Assembly (NCBI RefSeq): GCF_001550065.1
Contig: NZ_LRUB01000024.1
Span: 124,001 to 188,000 of the forward strand
Direction: 5' to 3'
Source of the DNA: Kordiimonas lipolytica
GTDB taxonomy: Bacteria; Pseudomonadota; Alphaproteobacteria; Sphingomonadales; Kordiimonadaceae
DNA length: 64,000 nt
Below the pieces are notes generated by a model that had not been told where the DNA came from, ran no database searches, and was given only the letters and a program-made list of their open reading frames with translations. This document shows positions 1 through 7,400 of the stretch, piece after piece (positions within the stretch are counted from its first letter, which is position 1; each line of letters starts with the position of its first letter). The translations under genes and the position numbers were made by a program.

Positions 1-198
1 AGACTCATATTTCGCAATGGATCTTTTGGCACCATATAGCCAGCGAGGTGATCGGGCTCAAATTCAGTTCTGGTGACGCTTGGCTGTTCGCGTTCATTGT
101 AATTCGGGTTATCAAGAGTTTGGAATCCAATGGAGAAGCGCTTTATTCTAATGTACCAGTTCGACAAGTGCTTTCTACGATAAAGGCTAAAAGAAAAC

Positions 199-588
199 CT
201 AGCGACTTTTAGTCGTGCATTCTGACGATAATTTCTCCAGTACGTTCGAGATATTCACGATATCCGGGTGGCTTTCCTTCAGGCCCATGGACATCAGCAT
301 GTCTTTCTTCTGGGTCAGGTCCGCGATGCGTGTGGTGCATTCGTCCGGCTCCTCTTTCACCTCAACAACCTGCGGTTTCTGCAGGTCATGCAGAATGATA
401 TTCACCTGATTGAGGCGGGTCTGCATCTCGCTTGTCATCAGGCGCAGGCGGCGAACCTCTTCCTTCAGCACAACAACCTGATCTTCCAGAAGCTGGATGC
501 GGGCCCTGTCTGCTTCATCGGTGGCGGCCAGGGCCGGCTGGGTTAAGAAAACAGCGCCGAGCGAAAGCGCAAAAACAAAACGCAACAT
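199..588 (-). CDS. Small exported coiled-coil protein of unknown function
   Basis: This encodes 129 aa with a clear signal peptide (hydrophobic residues about 3-18, cleavage probably after the ALAA near residue 22). Residues 28-70 form a heptad-like coiled coil. A second helical segment is bracketed by two cysteines, C84 and C124, that could form a disulfide in the periplasm. The ESHPDIV stretch resembles the 'HP.I/V' turn seen in coiled-coil parts of Wzz/GumC-type proteins, but the protein is far too short to be one. The start is supported by AAGGA 7 nt upstream. It is the last of three same-strand small exported genes with paired cysteines. I do not recognise a named family. Confidence 0.75.
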   Translation of the reverse strand: MLRFVFALSLGAVFLTQPALAATDEADRARIQLLEDQVVVLKEEVRRLRLMTSEMQTRLNQVNIILHDLQKPQVVEVKEEPDECTTRIADLTQKKDMLMSMGLKESHPDIVNISNVLEKLSSECTTKSR

Positions 589-647
589 GAACTATTCCTT
601 CGGTCAGGACCCCTTGGGCGGGACCATATCAACATGGGCCAATTGGC

Positions 648-998
648 TCAAGCTTCACATTTTCCGCTTAGGGAAGTTTGCTGCTGTCTGGTTTCAATAA
701 GCTGGTTCATCAGCTGGACATAAAGCCGGTTTGGCTTTTCCGAAATCACAGTGCCACTGGCGTCCTTTTCCTGGACCATGGCTGGGATGTTCCTGATTTG
801 CGCTTCAAGTGCCGCATAGGTTTCTCTTAGTACTGCGAGCTGTGCAATGCATCCCGACGGGCTCATCGCAGCATGCTTTTCCGGGCTTGTTCGACTTTGG
901 CTTGATGTCGCCAGATGGTTGGAGAGCTGCACATAGGCCAGTACCGCAAGCGAAAGCGTGATAACCCCCAGGCAGGCTTTTGAAAATGTGTCGGTCAT
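648..998 (-). CDS. Small membrane-anchored protein with Cys-bracketed helical hairpin
   Basis: This encodes 116 aa: an N-terminal membrane anchor (about residues 10-27) and then a soluble, probably periplasmic, part. C50 and C114 bracket two predicted helices. The segment starting at C50 (C-I, then L, R, A, L-E, Q-I, P-A and V at fixed spacing) aligns without gaps to the protein encoded next upstream (1072-1422), so the two look like paralogues. AGGGGA lies just upstream of the ATG. The function is unknown. A structural or envelope-stress role is only a guess. Confidence 0.7.
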   Translation of the reverse strand: MTDTFSKACLGVITLSLAVLAYVQLSNHLATSSQSRTSPEKHAAMSPSGCIAQLAVLRETYAALEAQIRNIPAMVQEKDASGTVISEKPNRLYVQLMNQLIETRQQQTSLSGKCEA

Positions 999-1071
999 AA
1001 TGTCCCCTATCCCTTGATAGGAGGCAGATTATAGCGGCGTGCTGCGGCTGGCAATGATTGATTGTGTATTA

Positions 1072-1422
1072 TCAACCCAAAAGGGCGCTTGTGCAGGCGC
1101 GTTCGCGGGCCTGCATACCTTCTTCAAGAACCCGCTTTTCAAACCGCATCAATGTATGGGTTCGGTTCAGAAGCGTGATGCTTTCACCATCTGAAAGCTC
1201 ATAGGTTACCTGTGCTGGGCTGCGCTGAAGGCGTTTGTCAATAAAGGCGATGGCCTGCCTGTAGGCTTTCATGGTGCTGATGCAGCGGGACGCCACGCCG
1301 ATCATGGACTGGGTCTGTCCGTCACTTGCTTGCGTGGAAGCGGCTGCAGGCAAGGGCGCAGCAACTGCGATTGCCACCAATGTTACGTAACAAAGAGATA
1401 ACCAGCGGGCTTTCCCGGTCAT
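1072..1422 (-). CDS. Small exported protein with Cys-bracketed helical hairpin, paralogue of its neighbour
   Basis: This encodes 116 aa with a signal peptide (hydrophobic residues 8-24, AAA-type cleavage near residue 28). The mature protein is helical and bracketed by C47 and C110. I chose the ATG at 1422 because AGGAGA sits 6 nt before it. The in-frame ATG at 1428 abuts that ribosome site and is too close. The C-I-x-x-M and later P-A-x-V pattern matches the 648-998 product. Three such genes in a row, with short gaps, suggest one transcription unit. I recognise no family. Confidence 0.7.
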   Translation of the reverse strand: MTGKARWLSLCYVTLVAIAVAAPLPAAASTQASDGQTQSMIGVASRCISTMKAYRQAIAFIDKRLQRSPAQVTYELSDGESITLLNRTHTLMRFEKRVLEEGMQARERACTSALLG

Positions 1423-1580
1423 TGGCATTCTCCTGAGTTCAGACCAACAACTATAGCACAAAAATCGCTTCCCGGCGGAGCACTTTTGCTTGGCCTCGGC
1501 CGCGCCAATGGCACAGGTCCGGGCGAAGCATTCACCCAGTATCCCAGAAAACCTTTAACAACTTGAAAAGGAGAGCGTGC

Positions 1581-1793
1581 ATGGCCGCGCAAACGGACCT
1601 GCCGTTCGACCAGTTCCGCCTGGTTCACAGGCAGGGGGCGGGCGGCGTCCTTCAAAGCCACATCCATGTGTCGCACCGGCGGCTGGGTGGTAACCGCGGC
1701 TTGGTGGAAACCCTGTTCCGGGACGCGGAGGGTGTACGTGCCGTGCCGGGCATTGTGGGCGCGGGTGCAACCACGCTGGCGGCCGCTGAATAA
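1581..1793 (+). CDS. Possible small protein of unknown function
   Basis: A 70 aa reading frame is preceded by a good ribosome site (AAGGAGAG, 6 nt from the ATG) and lies just upstream of, and on the same strand as, the lysozyme-like gene at 1859. No signal peptide, membrane segment or known motif is visible, and the C-terminus is Ala/Gly-rich. It is short and has competing frames on the other strand, so only the ribosome site and the neighbour support it. Confidence 0.4.
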   Translation: MAAQTDLPFDQFRLVHRQGAGGVLQSHIHVSHRRLGGNRGLVETLFRDAEGVRAVPGIVGAGATTLAAAE

Positions 1794-1858
1794 GGCGGAG
1801 TGGCGCTTCTGCAATCTTTGGTATAATTTACACCCTCATGCACCAAGGGAGAGCAGCC

Positions 1859-2359
1859 ATGGCAGACCCAGAAACCAACGCAGATGATTTCCTGAAGGAC
1901 GTGATTGAGCCAGTCCTGAAGGACATGGCGATGGACGGTGCGGCTGCGGAAAAGCTTCTGATGATGACGGCGTGCCACGAAAGCATGGGCTTTCGCTACC
2001 GGGTGCAGCAGGGCGGCCCGGCGCTTTCCTACTTCCAGGTTGAGCCCAATACGCTGAACGACCTGTATGAAAACTATCTGGCTTTTCGGCCCGACATGCA
2101 GGCGCTGGTGGATGCGTATCTGCCAGAGGAGCTGGACCGGCTGGAAGCGCTGGAGACAGACGACAAATATGCCTGCGCCGTGGCGCGGATGATTTATTGG
2201 CGGGTGCCGGAAGCCCTGCCGCATGTGACAGACGACGAAGGCCTGGCGGCCTACGCCAAGAAATACTGGAACACCGAACAGGGCGCGGCGACAGCGCAGA
2301 AATATCTGGACGACTATCGCCGCTATGGCCCGAACCCGGAGCCGGTTGGTTGGGCCTAA
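1859..2359 (+). CDS. Phage-like lysozyme-fold protein (putative)
   Basis: This encodes 166 aa, and the start is set by GGGAGAG 5 nt upstream of the ATG at 1859. Near residues 35-65 it carries an A-C-H-E-S motif, then a Q-Q-G-G-P-A-L-S-Y-F-Q-V-E-P pattern and an ENYL stretch. From memory this matches a family found in podovirus virions and prophages, in which the HES glutamate resembles the catalytic Glu of lysozyme/transglycosylase folds. No signal peptide is present, so it would need a holin or a virion to reach peptidoglycan. No other phage genes are adjacent. Coding is well supported, but the enzymatic role is inferred. Confidence 0.7.
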   Translation: MADPETNADDFLKDVIEPVLKDMAMDGAAAEKLLMMTACHESMGFRYRVQQGGPALSYFQVEPNTLNDLYENYLAFRPDMQALVDAYLPEELDRLEALETDDKYACAVARMIYWRVPEALPHVTDDEGLAAYAKKYWNTEQGAATAQKYLDDYRRYGPNPEPVGWA

Positions 2360-2744
2360 GGAAATATATCAGCGCTTCTGCTGACAGCCTGCGACTTGAA
2401 CTTTCATCTTCTCGTTGGCCGGCAGAGGTCTGTTTTACCGTTTTCAAGGACATTTGAGGTATGTCGGATCCACTGATCAGAAGGGTTGGTTCTGGATCAT
2501 ATCACGATGATCAGGCGGGTGCGTGTCTGCTAGGCAGATATACCGCTTACACATATACATACGCCCGATATCGCATGATAAATCACTGCAGCTCAGGAGG
2601 ACCTACGCCGCGCGTGAGATCAAGTATTTAGATACCAGCAATAAATATGGATTTTCTCATTTTTGGATGGCCATAACAGGCGCCAATTTCATATGGAACT
2701 AACCGCCATGCATATGGGGGGCCATGAAAGGTGGAGGGGACGAC
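2360..2744. other. Intergenic stretch without recognisable gene
   Basis: About 385 bases with no convincing coding frame. It holds a short perfect inverted repeat (TCTGC-TAG-GCAGA, 2526-2538), which may be an operator-like site, and becomes AT-rich toward 2650. The ribosome site of the VOC gene (GGTGGAGGGG) is at its right end. Confidence 0.6.
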
Positions 2745-3074
2745 ATGGATCTGGGACTTTGCTCAACAAGCCTTGCGGTCAAGGACCTGAAGGCATCGCG
2801 TGCCTTTTATGAAGCCCTTGGCTTTGTGGTCGAATGCGGCGCGGAAGAGGACAAGTGGCTGTTCATGGCAAATGGCAATAGCCGTATTGGCCTGTTTGAG
2901 GGCATGTTCGATACCAATATCCTGACCTTCAACCCGGCTGACGCGCGAGCCGTACAGGCGACGCTTCAGGCGGCAGGTATCGCGCTTGATATGGAGGCAA
3001 AGGAAGGCGAAGGGCCCTGCACCCTAATGCTCACAGACCCGGACGGCAACAAGATCATGCTGGACCAGCTCTGA
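2745..3074 (+). CDS. VOC (glyoxalase/bleomycin-resistance fold) family protein
   Basis: This encodes 109 aa, one full VOC module made of two beta-alpha-beta-beta-beta repeats. The opening 'LAVKDLKASRAFYEALGF' pattern and the closing 'DPDGNKIMLDQL' pattern are typical of the superfamily, whose members include glyoxalase I, dioxygenases and antibiotic-binding proteins. The substrate cannot be told from sequence. The final conserved metal glutamate is replaced by D/Q in this copy, so metal binding is uncertain. The start at 2745 rather than 2724 is favoured by GGTGGAGGGG 5 nt upstream. The stop codon overlaps the next gene's ATG, so the two are translationally coupled. Confidence 0.85.
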   Translation: MDLGLCSTSLAVKDLKASRAFYEALGFVVECGAEEDKWLFMANGNSRIGLFEGMFDTNILTFNPADARAVQATLQAAGIALDMEAKEGEGPCTLMLTDPDGNKIMLDQL

Positions 3075-3433
3075 TGCCGCGTAAGGTTGAGTATGGCCTG
3101 GGCGCAGTGCTTATGCTGGTGCTTCTTGGCATCGCCATTTTAGGCCCGAAAGGGTTTTTCCCGGATGCCTATGGCGCCCGTGGTTGCCTGCTTGGCGTGT
3201 TCCTGATGATGCACTGGCGGCGTAGTCACTTTGGTGTACTCCTGACAAAGCAGGTTCTGCTATCCGGACTGGCCGGCGCGTTTATTGGGAGTGTCGTGGG
3301 CCGTTTTCTAATGCCGACGCCCCCCGGCTGGTCTTTTGAGACGGCTATGGTCATGCCGTCCGCCCTGTTTCATGCAGCGCTTATGGTGGCCAGTTTCCAT
3401 TACCTTACGCTTGGGCGTGGGCGCATGCCTTAG
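3074..3433 (+). CDS. Small integral membrane protein of unknown function
   Basis: This encodes 119 aa with about four hydrophobic segments (roughly residues 9-27, 34-46, 57-73 and 90-112) separated by short basic loops. The start ATG shares a base with the VOC gene's stop codon, so the two genes form an operon. The 3' end overlaps the stop of the convergent M23 peptidase gene by 4 bases, leaving no room for a terminator between them. I recognise no family. Confidence 0.75.
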   Translation: MPRKVEYGLGAVLMLVLLGIAILGPKGFFPDAYGARGCLLGVFLMMHWRRSHFGVLLTKQVLLSGLAGAFIGSVVGRFLMPTPPGWSFETAMVMPSALFHAALMVASFHYLTLGRGRMP

Positions 3434-4533
3434 GGAGTGACCTCGATTTCGATCATCTGGTCATAGTCATCCCAAGGGCCGTGATCCACATGGATGCTGC
3501 CCTTCCAGATGCCGGGCTTGAACCCGCCTTCGGGTTTCTCGAGCCCCATGAAACCTACATAGGCTTGGTGGCTCTTTTCCATGTTGATTTTATTGTCCAG
3601 CACGACTTTACCGTCCGGATCTGTGATGGTGAAATGCCAGATATCGCTGCGTTGGGGGTGGAAGCCGCGCCCAACCAGTAGCATGGCTTCGCTATCCGAC
3701 GGTATGGTCTTGGGGCCTGGCTGCCACATGTTTTCGAGATCCCTGGGTTCAGTGCTGAATTGAGCAGGCAGCGGCACGAACGACTGGTACGGCACTTTGT
3801 CGGCCCAAAGGCTTTGCCCGTCGGCCTCGCAGCTGGTTTCAAACTTGCCGCCGTCGAATGGGTCTACCAGGCTGCCGCTAAGGCGCGTCGTGAAATGCAG
3901 GTGCGGGTATTCGGTCAGGCCGGACATACCGACCTGGCCAAGCACATCACCAGCAGCTACTGTGTCGCCGGGCGTTACGCGCAGGCTGCCCTGCTTCATA
4001 TGGCAATATTGGGTCTGCCAGCCCTGACCGTGGTCGATCACGATACCGTTGCCGCATTCCTGGCCTTTGGTGTCGTCTGTTCCTGCCTTGCGAACAGAGG
4101 CATCCTCAACACCATCCCTTAGGCGAAGGATGGTTCCCGGCGCTGCTGCGAGAACGGAGACGCCCGCTTTCATGCGCGCCAGGTCGCTGATGGCAATATC
4201 CGTACCTTTGTGGCCGTTCTGGGTGCTGGAGCCGCAAGTGTGATCCGCTGCCACGTCGCCAGCCTCTCGGTCCACATAGCGGGCAATCCAACAATCTTTC
4301 CCAAGTTTGCATGCCATCGGGAATGAAAGAGAAAAGCCGCTTTCGGCGTCCTTCATAGCCTGTGCTTCCGAAAGCGTCTGGCTTTCTTTCTGGTTTCCGG
4401 TCTGTGCTTTACCGTCTTCAACGGGCACGATCAGCGTTTCTTCGCGCGTCACTTTCTTGAACACCAGCGTGGCGATGATCAGGGCGAAAATGACAGCGGC
4501 GACCAGGCCCGGTTTGTTATACAAATCCCGCAT
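3430..4533 (-). CDS. M23-family (LytM-type) metallopeptidase, membrane-anchored
   Basis: This encodes 367 aa: an N-terminal membrane anchor (about residues 9-25), a Lys/Glu-rich linker, and a peptidase domain at about 95-225. Visible zinc ligands and catalytic histidines fit the LytM pattern: H108-x3-D112, H178 in QYCHMK, and the H211-L-H213-F motif. This indicates a periplasmic endopeptidase of peptidoglycan cross-links or a regulator of such enzymes. The last 120 residues form a separate beta-rich domain ending in acidic residues. Several cysteines (75, 81, 100, 160, 177) could form disulfides. It is divergent from the TSUP transporter gene. Confidence 0.9.
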   Translation of the reverse strand: MRDLYNKPGLVAAVIFALIIATLVFKKVTREETLIVPVEDGKAQTGNQKESQTLSEAQAMKDAESGFSLSFPMACKLGKDCWIARYVDREAGDVAADHTCGSSTQNGHKGTDIAISDLARMKAGVSVLAAAPGTILRLRDGVEDASVRKAGTDDTKGQECGNGIVIDHGQGWQTQYCHMKQGSLRVTPGDTVAAGDVLGQVGMSGLTEYPHLHFTTRLSGSLVDPFDGGKFETSCEADGQSLWADKVPYQSFVPLPAQFSTEPRDLENMWQPGPKTIPSDSEAMLLVGRGFHPQRSDIWHFTITDPDGKVVLDNKINMEKSHQAYVGFMGLEKPEGGFKPGIWKGSIHVDHGPWDDYDQMIEIEVTP

Positions 4534-4669
4534 GATGCGCGACGCTCCTTCAGCAGCAATTGAGTTCGGCCATACAAAACATCACTGCGACTGCAATCAC
4601 AAGGGGAAATCCTGTCCGAACTTTCATTTTCGCTTTCCGAGCGCTCTTTTATTCGGCAGAGTGCGCGCC

Positions 4670-5431
4670 ATGACGATCATGCCAGACACCCTCAGTTTTC
4701 TAGACGCTGCGCTCCTTGTGGGCGTGAGCTTCTTTACCTCCTTCCTGTCGGCCTCGATGGGCATTGGCGGCGGTGTAGCGCTTCTGGCGGTGATGGCGCA
4801 GGTGATGCCGGCGCTTGCCATCGTGCCTGTGCACGGCGTGGTTCAGCTTGGCTCAAACGCAGGGCGCGCCTATTTGATGCGCGAGGCTATCGTCTGGCGG
4901 ATTGTGCTGTATTTCCTGATGGGCAGTCTGATTGGGGGTCTTATCGGCGGTCAGATTGTTGTGGCCCTGCCCGCAGCAACGCTTCAGCTGGTGCTCGGGC
5001 TTTTCGTTCTCTATTCCTTGTGGGGGCCGATGCCCAAGCCGTCCGCCGACCATAAAAGTATGGCTTTTGTCGGATCTAGCGGCGCGCTTTCAACGCTTTT
5101 GACCATGTTTGTTGGGGCTACCGGGCCGTTTGTGGCGGTGGTGGTGAAGATGTTTTCGCTGTCGCGTCTGGCCCATGTAGGTACTTTTTCCGCCTGTATG
5201 GTGGGCCAGCATACGGTCAAGATCGTGGTGTTTGGTGTGCTTGGCTTTGCCTTTGGCGCCTATCTGCCGCTGATGGTTGCCATGGTGGCAACCGGCTTTC
5301 TGGGCACCTGGGTGGGGCGTCATTTTTTGGTGAAATCAACGGATGAGCGCTTTGGCCGTTGGCTCAATATTATCCTGACGCTTCTGGCGGCCCGCCTTTT
5401 GTGGCAGGGCGCTCAGGGCTTCTTTGCCTAA
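4670..5431 (+). CDS. TSUP (TauE/SafE) family membrane transporter
   Basis: This encodes 253 aa, almost wholly hydrophobic, with about eight membrane segments. The N-terminal SFFTSFLSASMGIGGG motif and its counterpart LTMFVGATGPFVA are the two internal-repeat signatures of TauE/SafE permeases. These carry organosulfur or sulfite-type anions, but the substrate here is unknown. The frame stays open far upstream of 4670, but that part is polar and lies antisense to the M23 gene, so the start is put at the ATG at 4670 (4679 is also possible). Confidence 0.85.
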   Translation: MTIMPDTLSFLDAALLVGVSFFTSFLSASMGIGGGVALLAVMAQVMPALAIVPVHGVVQLGSNAGRAYLMREAIVWRIVLYFLMGSLIGGLIGGQIVVALPAATLQLVLGLFVLYSLWGPMPKPSADHKSMAFVGSSGALSTLLTMFVGATGPFVAVVVKMFSLSRLAHVGTFSACMVGQHTVKIVVFGVLGFAFGAYLPLMVAMVATGFLGTWVGRHFLVKSTDERFGRWLNIILTLLAARLLWQGAQGFFA

Positions 5432-5576
5432 TCTTCCGGGTTAGTCTTTTCAGCAAGGTTGCTAAGCCCTTGCGCGTGCAGTTCGGGCTCATTTTGTTAA
5501 GTATTATTTTTCGGCCCTTGATGAAGCCACAAATTGGAGAGTCGAAGCTGTGTAAGAAGCTAGCGGATATCCCGTT

Positions 5577-5813
5577 TTAGCTTTTTTCAAAGATACGCAT
5601 GGCGTCTTGTGTGCCGATTCCAATCGCCTCCGCAAGGCATATGAACTCAACCACATCGATGCGCCGTTCACCACTCTCGATCTTGCTGATCATCTGCTGA
5701 TGAACCCCGAGTTTTTCTGCCAGATCACTTTGCAGCAAGCCGTGCTTGATGCGCTCTTCCTTCAGGTAATCTCGTAGCTTCTTATACCTCGGGTCGTTCT
5801 TGTCTGCGATCAT
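5577..5813 (-). CDS. Xre-family helix-turn-helix repressor
   Basis: This encodes 78 aa, a single Cro/C1-type HTH domain. The recognition region is at about residues 20-55: LLQSDLAEKLG, then VHQQMISKIESGERR. There is no additional domain, so it probably binds DNA as a dimer with no ligand sensor. It is divergent from the lipoprotein gene at 5921, and three phased 15-bp repeats in the 107-bp gap are its likely operators, so it probably represses itself and the lipoprotein. The same motif recurs at 7034. Confidence 0.88.
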   Translation of the reverse strand: MIADKNDPRYKKLRDYLKEERIKHGLLQSDLAEKLGVHQQMISKIESGERRIDVVEFICLAEAIGIGTQDAMRIFEKS

Positions 5814-5852
5814 TGTTGGGGTCCAATTGGTTGGTGACCCTCAAGCTGCTAT

Positions 5853-5897
5853 ACCCTAAAACCTTGTACCCCAAATTCATGTACCCTATATTAGGGT
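5853..5897. promoter_or_regulatory. Three tandem 15-bp operator-like repeats
   Basis: Three consecutive 15-base units begin at 5853, 5868 and 5883, each opening with ACCC and ending with GT. The third, ACCCTATATTAGGGT, is a perfect 6+3+6 palindrome; the other two are degenerate copies. They fill the gap between the divergent Xre and lipoprotein genes. Exact 15-base phasing and the palindromic form suggest cooperative repressor binding. That the neighbouring Xre protein binds them is inferred. Confidence 0.65.
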
Positions 5898-5920
5898 TTT
5901 AATTCATTGGGGAGAATTCC

Positions 5921-6973
5921 ATGAAATTCCATCTACTACTTGTATTCGGGCTTTCGCTAATGCTGACAGCCTGCGGTTCTGATACACCGACCGTCAGTGA
6001 CGGTGCAGACTTTGAAACCAGCCTTGCAGCCGTTGTGGCTTCAGAGCTGGATGGCAAGAGACTACCCATTGCCCTGAAGGTAATTGAGCGCCGGGCTGGC
6101 ACTGATGCGATTGCAGCGTCCGATAACGTCATTGACGCTTTTGATGCCGCTTTGTTTCCTGCAGGGAACGAACGACTGGACGGGTATGCCAAGCAAGTGT
6201 TGGGCCCGGACTATATGCTTGAGCTTCACGAGTACAGGCTCCAACAACAGATGCGGGGAAATTTTCTATCCAAGGGGGAAGAGCTTAATTACAGGACAGA
6301 ACGCCGCAAGAGATACGAAGAGGCGAAGAAGCGCGCTCTTTATGCGGACACGCTTTACAGGAAGTGGCTGAGTGGACTGACGGCAGAAGATATCTTGCCT
6401 CTTGGTGCCAGGATGCTTCGAGAGGAGCACGTAGCGGAGCTGGCAGCCTTTGATGAGCGGGTTCAGAAGCTCGACGGTAAGATCAAAGCCCTAAAAGACG
6501 AGGCCAAATCCAGCGAGGATTTTCTCAAACAGATTGAGGTTGGCTTCCCTCCAGAGGGTGTCAGCCGCCGCAATGACCCTGTTCCGGTGCGAGTTGTCAA
6601 TCGCTCCCAGAAGAACCTGGCGACTATTACGCTGCAGGTGATTGCTGTGGGCGCCAATACCAGGACGCCAATGCAGCAACTGCATACCTATCGCATTGAT
6701 GTGCCGGCTGGTGCCATGAAAGTCTTCCGGACCCATGACTTCATGAAGTGGGCTTTGGATATTCAGGCAGCGGGGAACCTGCCTGGTGCGCCGTTTGACA
6801 GCTATGACTTGGCGATTGTTGCGGCGACAACGGATCAAGGTGAAGTGTTTAACATTGATGTGGAGCCAGGCCTTGAGAAGTTGGACTTTGAAATGAGAAC
6901 CCTTGTTGAGGACAGGCATGCGCTTATGGAGAAGCATCGTCAGGAGCTTGCGAGGCTAGAGGTGGCGTCTTAG
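5921..6973 (+). CDS. Lipoprotein of unknown function
   Basis: This encodes 350 aa with a lipoprotein signal peptide and lipobox LTAC (lipidated C18). The mature part is mostly helical. Residues about 120-210 are charged and coiled-coil-like. The last third is a probable beta-sandwich (PVPVRVVNRSQKNLATITLQ), followed by a C-terminal helix. The gene starts after GGGGAG 6 nt upstream and lies just beyond the tandem operators. Gene order suggests that it belongs with the Xre repressor and perhaps the AAA+ ATPase. I recognise no family. Confidence 0.85.
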   Translation: MKFHLLLVFGLSLMLTACGSDTPTVSDGADFETSLAAVVASELDGKRLPIALKVIERRAGTDAIAASDNVIDAFDAALFPAGNERLDGYAKQVLGPDYMLELHEYRLQQQMRGNFLSKGEELNYRTERRKRYEEAKKRALYADTLYRKWLSGLTAEDILPLGARMLREEHVAELAAFDERVQKLDGKIKALKDEAKSSEDFLKQIEVGFPPEGVSRRNDPVPVRVVNRSQKNLATITLQVIAVGANTRTPMQQLHTYRIDVPAGAMKVFRTHDFMKWALDIQAAGNLPGAPFDSYDLAIVAATTDQGEVFNIDVEPGLEKLDFEMRTLVEDRHALMEKHRQELARLEVAS

Positions 6974-7001
6974 CTTCGTAAGGGACATGTATTGAGTTTG
7001 T

Positions 7002-7048
7002 ACCCCATTTGTTCTCGATAATGCTTGCAATAAACCCCGAAATAGGGT
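7002..7048. promoter_or_regulatory. Second cluster of the ACCC...GGGT operator motif
   Basis: ACCCCGAAATAGGGT (7034-7048) has the same 15-base form as the repeats at 5853-5897 and matches the perfect palindrome except in the inner bases. A half-site, ACCCCA, lies at 7002. The position just upstream of the small ORF at 7094 suggests that the same repressor controls both transcripts. Confidence 0.5.
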
Positions 7049-7050
7049 AT

Positions 7051-7092
7051 GGTGTAACTCCTACATTGGGAAACACACAAGGGAGTTACACC
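7051..7092. repeat. 11-bp perfect inverted repeat covering a ribosome site
   Basis: GGTGTAACTCC (7051-7061) and GGAGTTACACC (7082-7092) are perfect complements with a 20-base loop. The right arm contains the GGGAG ribosome site and ends one base before the ATG at 7094. In RNA this could hide the ribosome site; as DNA it could be an operator. No T-tract follows, so it is not a normal terminator. Confidence 0.7.
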
Positions 7093-7093
7093 C

Positions 7094-7300
7094 ATGCTCT
7101 ATAGACCCAAAAGGGGCCAGAAGGGATTGCTGATGGCCCGCCAGCTTAAGAAGCTATCGGTTAAGGCTGGTCTTCACCGCAGCAATCGTGTCCGGCCTGA
7201 GGCCTCAAGCCTCCAAATGGCTCGGTCTGTTATTACCTGGCTGATTTCTGGCTCCACCTTTCTCTTTTCCACTTTCCAACCAACTGACCTGAGCTTCTAG
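7094..7300 (+). CDS. Possible small basic protein behind a hairpin
   Basis: This encodes 68 aa. The first 45 residues are rich in Lys/Arg (net strongly positive), and the C-terminal 20 are hydrophobic. AAGGGAG lies 8 nt before the ATG but inside the inverted-repeat arm. No known domain is present. It could be a leader peptide, a toxin-like peptide or a chance frame. An overlapping frame from an ATG at 7310 also runs toward the next gene. Confidence 0.4.
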   Translation: MLYRPKRGQKGLLMARQLKKLSVKAGLHRSNRVRPEASSLQMARSVITWLISGSTFLFSTFQPTDLSF

Positions 7301-7400
7301 GAAACCTCGATGACCTTGTCCTTTGCACATTCGAGCCAGCGAATAGGCATAGCTGCTTTCTCAGCTTCACCACTGACGATCAGCTTCAAGGGCATTTTCC

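Noticed and set aside
1419..2224. Long minus-strand frames opposite the lysozyme-like and small genes
   Set aside because: Pro/Arg/His-rich composition typical of the opposite strand of GC-rich genes; no ribosome sites, and the plus-strand genes have good ones.
4307..4669. N-terminal extension of the TSUP transporter frame
   Set aside because: It runs antisense to the M23 peptidase gene, is polar and is unlike the family; the ATG at 4670 fits the first membrane segment.
5853..5897. Tandem repeats as a CRISPR array
   Set aside because: The units are 15 bases with no spacers and sit between divergent genes beside a repressor gene; no cas genes are present.
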